From the NCBI GenBank assembly GCA_021464525.1, contig JADRCO010000908.1, forward strand, positions 1 through 24,788: a stretch of DNA of 24,788 bases. The letters run 5' to 3'. Below, one piece after another: positions 1 through 7,491 of this stretch. The notes below the pieces were generated by a model. It was not told where the DNA came from, made no database searches, and saw only the letters and a list, made by a program, of their open reading frames with translations. This DNA is from Rhizophagus sp. LPA8_4_AMF. Lineage: Eukaryota; Glomeromycota; Glomeromycetes; Glomerales; Glomeraceae. Made by a program: the position numbers and the translations under genes. The first letter of the stretch is position 1; each line of letters starts with the position of its first letter.

Positions 1-51
<51 letters not shown>
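1..51. repeat. 51-bp poly-T tract at the left edge
   Basis: This is an uninterrupted run of T. Read on the minus strand it is a poly(A) run, with an AATAAA signal (plus-strand TTTATT at 66-71) about 15 bases before it. That spacing resembles the 3' end of a polyadenylated transcript, so the tract could be the tail of a retroposed element. It could also be simple-sequence DNA or an assembly edge effect, since the window starts inside it. Confidence 0.8.
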
Positions 52-52
<1 letters not shown>

Positions 53-895
53 GTAAACGCATTTCTTTATTAGTAAATGTAAGAGAACAAATTACATGAT
101 ATGAGAAATACATTGAATGTAAAATAGTTATATGAAAAAAAAACATTTTAACTCTCCATACCAAAGCGTCCTTACCTTTATATACCTACTATATAACTAT
201 TTCAATTACATAAATGTATTCACATTAAATTACTAACTATTCTATCCCCCATATCATTTTATTAGATTTACCTAAATCAAACACATTACTATTTAAATCA
301 TTTAATAATATCTGTTTTTCTACTTTTTTGATTTTTTTACTATTTTTTTTATTTCTAAATTTTCTAATACTTCTTCTCCATCTTCTTTTATCAATTCATT
401 CAAATTTTATTTTTTTTATATCCACTTTCATATATATGCTATCAATGTTTCATATGTGTCTCGTTTCACATGTCCTCTTTTCATTTGTCAATAAATTATT
501 CCAAATTGACACTACACTTAAATTACAAACATAGACATTAACTTTACTTCCTTTTGGACAGCAAATACTATCACTATCTACTATTATTCTAAATCATAAA
601 TGCTAACCTTATTTATGATTTTTGTATTAAAATTTATCTAACATCTTATCATTTTTATTGATTCTTATCCATCTTACACCTCTCTTATCTTTTTTTATTG
701 ATGTTATATATAATACATATCATTCTTTTTATCTCCTATATAAAAATAACACATATACTTTTCCTGTAATTCTTGTATAATCATCATTTTTGTATGTTTC
801 CTCTAGCGTTCTTAATCTTTTATATTCCTTTTTGTTCACTATTATTAAACATTCTTTTCAAATTCCTCTCATTCTTTATGATCTATATAATATTA
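52..895. other. Pyrimidine-rich non-coding stretch, no gene seen
   Basis: The plus strand is strongly T/C-rich with many short T runs. The short open frame at 328-534 is Phe/Leu-rich and is what such composition yields by chance. No protein family, tRNA or clear repeat unit was recognised. If the poly-T tract at the left edge is a retroposed tail, this would be the A-rich body of that copy on the minus strand, but no coding content supports it. Confidence 0.5.
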
Positions 896-1475
896 CAACT
901 TATGTTAGAGGATGGAGACAATCAAAGAAAGAAAAATTACAATAAAAAATGAACAATAAAAAAATAAAACATCTATTTAACAATAAGAAAAAGAAACACA
1001 AAATAAAAAATAAATGATAAAAAAAGCTCCGAAAATAATAAAATTTTTTTGGTTTTGAAAAAAGATTGAAAATAAAAAGAAAATATTAAAAAAAAAAATT
1101 ATTATTCGGTTTGAACAGAAAAAAATAAAAAAATTATTAAAAAAATTATTAAAAGTATTATTCAAATTAAAATTTCAATCTATAAGAACCGGTAAAAAAA
1201 GGTATTAAAAAAAAAATCAATCCCGAAAAAAGGAATGAAAAAAGTAAAAAAAACAGATTATTTAAATTAAAAAAAAAATATCTTGCCATAAAAAAAGTAC
1301 CGAAAAAGAAATAATATAAAAAAAAAATCGGTTAAAGACAAAAAAAAATATTAATATTTAAAAAAATAAAATATTTTTGGTCTAAACACAATGACCGAAA
1401 AAAGATAATGTAAAAAAAAATTCAGTCCAAACACAAAGACTGAAAAAAATATTATTAAAAAAAATTTGGAAACTA
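896..1475. repeat. A-rich degenerate repeat with CCGAAAAA / GGTTAAA words
   Basis: Strand composition switches abruptly near 900 from T-rich to A/purine-rich. The stretch repeats words such as CCGAAAAA, CGGTT and TATTAAAAAAA. Two neighbouring units (about 1379-1402 and 1423-1448) have the same layout: a short stem, a TAAACACAAT-like or CAAACACAAA loop, the stem complement, then GAAAAAA. No coding sequence is visible. The minus open frame at 977-1165 is a Phe/Asn-rich composition artefact. Confidence 0.5.
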
Positions 1476-2339
1476 TTTTGTTCAGATAGCTGCGGCTGAT
1501 CGCGAAGATAGAAAAATATTTTCATTTACACATGACCCAAAGCCAATCAAATAATTTAACCATAATAAATATGGGATAGATCAGACGCAGGCACATCATG
1601 TGTTTTCTACAACACAAATTTTTTTATATAATATATAGATTAAAAAAAGTAAAGATTCAAATAATAATTGATCTCAAGATCCTGAATGTAAAAATTACTA
1701 CTAGCCTATCGAGCCCATCGGATGTGAGCCTTATCATCAATCCGAAGGTTTGATTTATCGTATGGAATATTAGTCTGTAATCTAGTTCTAGTGTGCACAA
1801 TGTGGTTAATCGAAGAATCTCTGGATGAATTAAACTATATATTAGTCTAATAGCGACACGTAGATCCAGATTGATGTTGACGGCGGTAAAAAATTTTTTT
1901 CCGTTTAGTAATACCTAATGTGTGTCCCCATGCTTGAACGTATCATTCTGCTAGCTAAGTTATATGGTTTAAATCTTTGATTAAGAGTGAGACGAAATCC
2001 ATGAGAGCTTTATTTCTAATATAGCGAAGTCCCTAGCCTATGTAAATATAGAAAAGACTTGCTAGTTCTGTTGGTATCATATTATAAACTAGAAGAAGAC
2101 TTGGGTGTGTATTGCACAGTGTTGTAGGTATCAGAGAAGTTAAAGAGTGGGGAAGCGTTAACTGTCTGGACTAAGTCAAAAGTGAGGTCCGTGGCGTGGG
2201 AGGAAATAATATCTCAATGTTCGTTTGTGTTTATTGACTGTGTAAATAATATTTTTCAGATGATCGGGACAAAGTGCAACATGAATGTGCCTACGTGATT
2301 TTTACATTCTTGTCATTGTATTGGATCGGGCGGATAAAG
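1476..2339. other. Higher-complexity non-coding stretch, possible decayed element
   Basis: This stretch has visibly higher GC and sequence complexity than the poly-A/T DNA on both sides, for example around 1490-1510, 1700-1740 and 2150-2200. No frame stays open for long on either strand and no protein family was recognised. It may be the eroded remains of a gene or transposon continuous with the short minus-strand frame at 2340-2645. This reading rests on composition only. Confidence 0.3.
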
Positions 2340-2645
2340 TTATAGGTAGTTTCTTTGAAGAATATCAGCTGTGGGGTAAATGGGATTGGATTTCTTTATT
2401 TTGGGTCCTCGTAGGCGAGACTTTTTTTCACAAGTCGGTGTATCGTAGGGATTAAAAATAAGCCATTGGTGAGTGAAATCCCAGTCTATAGAATCGTTAA
2501 GAATAGATTGATCCAAGGGTTTTAAGGAAGAATTATTCATTTGTGAGTTGAATCCCAGCATCACATAAATGATAGCCGGACAGATTTTACGATCATCATG
2601 CACGTGATCCGGATAATTATTTTCGGTAAACTGCAAGATATTCAA
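2340..2645 (-). CDS. Unrecognised 101-codon open frame, possibly an exon or relic
   Basis: The frame encodes about 101 residues of ordinary composition, including a DWDFTHQWLIFNPYDTP stretch. This is unlike the Phe/Asn/Lys-rich chance frames elsewhere in the window. No domain, signal peptide or membrane segment was recognised. On the coding strand, TTGCAG precedes the TTTACCG that follows the first few codons, so the reading could be the last exon of a gene rather than one starting at its own Met. No upstream exon was found. The alternative is a fragment of a decayed element continuous with 1476-2339. Confidence that it is expressed is low. Confidence 0.2.
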   Translation of the reverse strand: MNILQFTENNYPDHVHDDRKICPAIIYVMLGFNSQMNNSSLKPLDQSILNDSIDWDFTHQWLIFNPYDTPTCEKKSRLRGPKIKKSNPIYPTADILQRNYL

Positions 2646-3371
2646 AACATTTATTTTTCAATAACTTTCCCATTTGGCCTTCTCTCTCTTATAAAGAAAT
2701 ATTGTCGTATCAGTCAGAAAGTTACTACTGCACCAGATCAATCTAATAGATGAATATATGGTTAATATCGATATTAAAAGTTTTAGTTATATTTCATGTA
2801 TGTAAACTTTTTTTTTTTATTTAAATTCCTTAATTTGTAAAGTTTGGTAAGTTTGATTGATAGCCACGGTACGATAATAATATAATATAATATATAATAA
2901 TAGTTATGATAAATTGGAAATATTGTAATGATTCGAATTATTATTATACTAATAAAGAAAAAAAAAGTTTATTTCTTGAGGGAAAAAACTTGGTATTCCT
3001 AAAGGGATAATACAATAAAACGTGCCCGCATTTATTTTTGCGAGATTACACTTATTCAAAGTTGCAAATTATTTACCATATTAATCATTCGACATCTTTT
3101 CTGTTTTACTTTATCTAAATTAGACGAACTTTGAGAATTTGTATTAACCCCTGTGGCATTATTAGTATGTCCGATGTTATTAATTACTAGAAGTAGCGAT
3201 TGTTTATCAACGCAATGTTTTAATTATAATCTATTTACGTATAAGGTTGTGAGAACCATATAAGATGTGTGCAAAAATTTACAAAAAAAAATAAAATAAA
3301 ATAAAATAAAAATAACATCAAAAAAATATAACCTGAAAACTGTTAAAAATTTTGTTTCAAAAAAAAAAAAA
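2646..3371. other. Intergenic, upstream of the MACPF-like gene
   Basis: This is AT-rich DNA with TAATATAATA-type runs near 2876-2910 and an A-rich leader (3282-3371) running directly into the start codon of the next gene. It must contain that gene's promoter, but no distinct element could be assigned. No other gene was seen. Confidence 0.4.
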
Positions 3372-5399
3372 ATGCTTACAGCTAACCTTTTTGGATATAC
3401 ATCCAAAGATACTTCTGTTGAAGGTTCCGCAGGTTCCACGTCTCCTATCAATAACGAAACATTTGTGATAGTTGAGAGTAACATACCTTCACAACAACCT
3501 AAACTTATTCCTTTAAATCTAAAGGAACGCTTATCAAATATCCGCAAAGAGCTTTTAAAGGAAGACATCATTAATGATAATTCCTTTTTTTTGATAAGAT
3601 ATTCCGAAGATAAATTCGCTGAAATAATTCATAACAAGGAACAAAACATGACTTTAAATAATATCACATACAAAAATATAAACAACGAATATATTTTATA
3701 TGTAAGGTTATACCCTGATTGGAAATATTTCAATCATAAATACAAATTAGAATATGGGTATATTAAGTCCACTGATGAAATTAAAAAAGTGGAAAAAAAA
3801 GCGTTCGTTATCAAAAATTGCGCTTTGACTGAAACTGACACTAAAGAGTGTACAAAGAAAGAGATAAAGTACAATTCAAAAGAGGACAAAATGTTGAAAA
3901 CAAGTTTATTTTCCAGTGGGGATGTTAACATTAATAAATTTGTAAATTTAGGAATTTCTTTTGGTAAAACAAAGAATTCGAACTCTAATTTAGATAAAAC
4001 TATTTCTCATAATTGTGCAGATTATGGAAAAGCGTATTTGAAATTTAATAATAATTTAGAACCAACTTCTGAATTTGTTGAAGCAGTAAATGATGCCATA
4101 ACCTCAAGAGATCCCCAAAAACTTGTTAATATTACAGAAGATTTTGGACAATTTATCCCAACAAGGATTTTCTTAGGCGGAAGAGCCTATTATGAAAATA
4201 TAGAAGTATCAGCTGGACAGGTCACAGAAGATAACAAAGAGATTTCTACAAATGTTAATGTAGCCGGATATTTAAACATAAAAGGTTCCTATGCTCCCAA
4301 GTCTTCAGAAAAAAAGGCAAATCAAATGAATTTTAAATATACCACAATAATTGGGGGTGATTTACCAAAAAGTCTGAATAACTTTGATGAGAAGGCTTGG
4401 ATTCAGTCTCTTAATGCAGACTTCAGAACTTGGGATATAATAGAGCATCAAGATATAATTAGTATTTTCCAACCTTTGCCAAATGAATTACGTACACAAA
4501 TCAGAGAACTTGTTGGTAAAAAAATATTGCATTTTGCATATAAAGAAATAATTTATCAACCAGACTCTAAAACTCTAAAAGTTGAATTGAAGGAAGCCCC
4601 ATCAGAAATTTTGAATATTATAGGAAAAAAAGATGCAGATTATAACATTTTTGCAACTATTACTGACACGGGGTCAAAGAATAAAGATGTTTTTACTTGT
4701 AGAGTCCTTCGTCCAACCAATGAAGCTCCAAGTATTTTAGTCAGTCGTATTAAAGATGATGATTCAATCGTGCGTCAACCATTTAAATTAAAAATTGGCT
4801 GGATGGTAATCGGATATCCAGATTGTATATATCTGGATGAATACAGATTAACCGTAATGAAAGTCAATTTTGAAGGACAAGGCCAGAATAATCATAAGAC
4901 AAAAATATTATTCAATTGTAAACATGATCCTTATTCTGGCCAACTCCCTTTATTGGGGATACCTGTCGTTAACAAACTAAATTTGTCAAATGATTGCCTT
5001 GCAATAGGGCATCATTTTTTTTTTGGTAATGAGGATAATAAGATCGGGGCGTGTGTTTATTGTTATAATGTGGAAAAGAGACAATACGTAGGGTTACCCC
5101 CTTTTACATTTGATGTATTGGTCATTAGAAGTTTTGATCAATCCATTATAGATTGTGGGGTAACTCCTCTCATAAGCTCTTTTAATAAAAGCCCACATTT
5201 TTACTTTCTCAAGTGTGATTGTCCTAAGTTCATAAGTCCGATTTCCGATTATGCAATTGGGACAATTTACTTGGAACAAAATAATGAACTGATACAAGTT
5301 AAATATCCTCCCTGTAGTAAAAAGTGTCAAATTTGCTCTCAGGACAAACAACCAAGTGAGGATGTAATTAACTGTACGATCTTCGATCCAAGGTATTAA
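3372..5399 (+). CDS. MACPF-like domain protein, single exon, 675 aa
   Basis: One uninterrupted frame encodes 675 residues. Residues 1-45 are a loose Ser/Thr-rich leader. Residues 50-145 hold a small N-terminal module (IRKELLKEDIIND, then FAEIIHNKE). Residues 205-385 resemble the MACPF-like core common in Glomeromycotina proteins: DFGQFIPTRIFLGGRAYY (257-274) corresponds to the MACPF signature region, followed by IIGGD (326-330) and W-I-Q-S-L with WDII. The C-terminal part has a Cys-containing beta-rich region including IGHHFFFGNEDNKIGACVYC (545-564) and a tail with paired cysteines (615-667). No clear signal peptide or transmembrane helix is visible. The first in-frame ATG follows a 14-base A run. 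The MACPF assignment is pattern recognition. Membrane insertion is inference, and some family members do not form pores. No introns or breaks are seen. Confidence 0.7.
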   Translation: MLTANLFGYTSKDTSVEGSAGSTSPINNETFVIVESNIPSQQPKLIPLNLKERLSNIRKELLKEDIINDNSFFLIRYSEDKFAEIIHNKEQNMTLNNITYKNINNEYILYVRLYPDWKYFNHKYKLEYGYIKSTDEIKKVEKKAFVIKNCALTETDTKECTKKEIKYNSKEDKMLKTSLFSSGDVNINKFVNLGISFGKTKNSNSNLDKTISHNCADYGKAYLKFNNNLEPTSEFVEAVNDAITSRDPQKLVNITEDFGQFIPTRIFLGGRAYYENIEVSAGQVTEDNKEISTNVNVAGYLNIKGSYAPKSSEKKANQMNFKYTTIIGGDLPKSLNNFDEKAWIQSLNADFRTWDIIEHQDIISIFQPLPNELRTQIRELVGKKILHFAYKEIIYQPDSKTLKVELKEAPSEILNIIGKKDADYNIFATITDTGSKNKDVFTCRVLRPTNEAPSILVSRIKDDDSIVRQPFKLKIGWMVIGYPDCIYLDEYRLTVMKVNFEGQGQNNHKTKILFNCKHDPYSGQLPLLGIPVVNKLNLSNDCLAIGHHFFFGNEDNKIGACVYCYNVEKRQYVGLPPFTFDVLVIRSFDQSIIDCGVTPLISSFNKSPHFYFLKCDCPKFISPISDYAIGTIYLEQNNELIQVKYPPCSKKCQICSQDKQPSEDVINCTIFDPRY

Positions 5400-5519
5400 T
5401 TACATTTTTTATCGTATTTATATTAGTACTATATTAATAATGTAAGTTTAATCTACAGGAAAACATAGTTAAATTGGCTATTCTTTCCCTTTTCCCGTAT
5501 TTTGTATATCATCACTTTC

Positions 5520-6200
5520 ATCATCTTTCGTTTCGTTCCTCATAATTCTCTTTTTGTCGTTCCTTTTAATATCGTTTTATTTTTCTTTCGTCTATTTATA
5601 GTCGTACTTTTAATGTCATTTCGTTTTTTGCATCTCACTTTCTTCACTTTCTAGTCATTCTTTTCAATATTGTTTCATTATTTAGCGGTCTCACTTTCTT
5701 AGTCTTTTTTTATCATTTCATTTTCTCTTCTCATCTTCTTAGTCATTCTTTTTAATACGTTTCATTTTTTCGCGTCTAGTCTAATATCATTTTATTTTAG
5801 CCTCTCACTTTCTTAACCATTCTTTTTAATATTATTCCGTTTTTCGCTTCTTTTAATATCATTTCATTTTAGCCTCTCACTTTCTTGGTCGTTCTTTTTA
5901 ATACCATTTCGTTTCGCTTCAAACTTTCTTAGTCTTATACTACTTCACTTTAACTTCTCACTTTCTTAACCATTCTTTTTAATATTATTTCGTTTTTCGC
6001 TTCTTTTAATATCATTTCATTTTTTACGTCTCCTTTTCTTAGTCTATTTTTTTTTTAATATCATTCATTTTTTTCGTTTCTCATCTTCTTAGTCGTTCTT
6101 TTTTCATTTTTCGCGTCTCACTTTCTTAGTCTAAACCCATTTCATTTTTAACGTTTTGCCTTATTTTTTTTTTAATATCGTTTCGTTTTTCGTGTATGCT
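5520..6200. repeat. Pyrimidine-rich minisatellite, about 46-bp unit
   Basis: Roughly 13-14 degenerate units repeat the core CACTTTCTTAGTC, followed by ATTCTTTTTAATATCATTTC and a TTTTCGC tail. There is a higher-order pattern: two stretches of about 70 bp beginning near 5801 and 5954 are almost identical, about 153 bp apart. The array begins about 120 bp after the stop codon of the MACPF-like gene and ends just before the V-ATPase fragment. It is non-coding on both strands. Confidence 0.75.
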
Positions 6201-6254
6201 TTTGTTAGTTTGTCGTTGATTCATTGGGTGCAATATTATAATGACTATATCCTG

Positions 6255-6893
6255 TAGATGATAGTTCAGATAAAAGACAAGTGCAGTATCGTGAAATTAA
6301 TGGCACGAATTGATAATTTAAATTCTGTGCTACAAAATACCAATAATGCTAGATGAGCTGGATTATTGAGTATTGCTGATGACCTTACATCTTGGACTAC
6401 TCTCATTAAAAATGAAAAAGTTATTATCACACACGATGAATTATGATGCGAATCGTAAATGTATGATTGCAGAAGATTTGATGCCCCTCAAATAATATTA
6501 ATCAAATTCAACAAGCACTTAGGACTGCTGCTACGGTATTTTAAAAATTATTTTTTTTTTTTCTCTCACTTGTTATAATTATTATTTATTTAAATTTGTT
6601 TTTCCGATATTTATTACAGGAAGAATCAGGGTCTACAAGTTCCAACTATTTTACACAACCCCGATTTATCATCGTGTTAATAAGTTTACTTCCGGTTTCC
6701 AAGAAATTGTTGATGCATATGATGTAGCTAAATATCAGCGTGAAATTAATCCTGGATTATTTACAATTATTATTTTCCCATTCCTCTTTGCTGTTAAGCC
6801 TGTTATGTTCGGTGATTTTGGACATGGTATCATGATTCTTTATATCTTATAATTTTTGAGAAAAAGCTTGCCAGCGGAAAGTCAAGGGGAAAT
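6255..6893 (+). pseudogene. V-type proton ATPase subunit a fragment (intron retained)
   Basis: Translated pieces match the conserved cytosolic-to-membrane junction of V-ATPase subunit a, the proton-channel subunit of vacuolar acidification (Vph1/Stv1 family). In order they read VQYREIN and RIDNLNSVLQNTNNA (about 6280-6350), SIADDLTSW (6370-6396), a YDANRKCMIAE piece, and [11 protein letters not shown] up to 6535. A retained GT...AG intron follows at 6536-6619 (84 bp). Then come [45 protein letters not shown] and FEKKLASGK up to 6893. Several frameshifts, internal stops and a short insertion inside the FAVMFGD motif make it non-functional. It covers only the middle of an approximately 850-residue protein. 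The retained intron points to a DNA-level duplication, not a retrocopy. Confidence 0.85.
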
Positions 6894-7491
6894 ATATATA
6901 TATATATAATCACACATTACATTATTTATTGTTATGATTTCAAATTTTTTTTCTTTTGTATATTATTTCATTTTTCAAAATGAGAACACTGTAGAATTTT
7001 GAAAAAGGCAAATGATGCTTTAGGGACATGAGAAAATTTTTTTTTCTCAGAGAATGTACTTTACTAATAACTTTTTTTTTACAAAAAATTTTTTCTGATA
7101 GAATTATTTTATTTTTTATTTTTTATTTTTAGAATTTTTCAATATAAAGTTTATTTTTAACTGTTTATGGTTATATTACATTAAAAATTTGACAAATTTT
7201 TGAAATTTACTTAAAATATATATATAAATATACACTACATATATTTTTTATATTTTTTTCTTTTTCTTGCTCGATTAATTAACGTGTTTATCTTTTCTTT
7301 ATTATTGGTCAGAATTTAATTTCGAGAAAATTTTTTATGTAAATCATTAAAGAAACGAAACAAATAATATCAATAGTTAATATTATAATTTATTATTTAA
7401 TTTTACATATATAAAACACGGAAAAGTAAAAAAAAAAAGAAAGAAAGAAAAAGAAAAATGTTCATAAAAAATAAATTTTTTTTTTTTTTTT
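6894..7491. other. AT-rich intergenic, no gene seen
   Basis: A short TA microsatellite (about 6893-6908) follows the V-ATPase fragment. The rest is T/A-rich with runs at 7080-7130 and 7420-7492. It contains the 3' flank of the minus-strand gene that ends at 7492. No coding potential was recognised. Confidence 0.5.

Noticed and set aside
328..534. 68-codon plus-strand open frame
   Set aside because: It is almost entirely Phe, Leu, Ile and Ser from T-rich DNA, with no domain or conservation signal.
977..1165. 62-codon minus-strand open frame
   Set aside because: Phe/Asn-rich product of an A-rich repeat read on the opposite strand.
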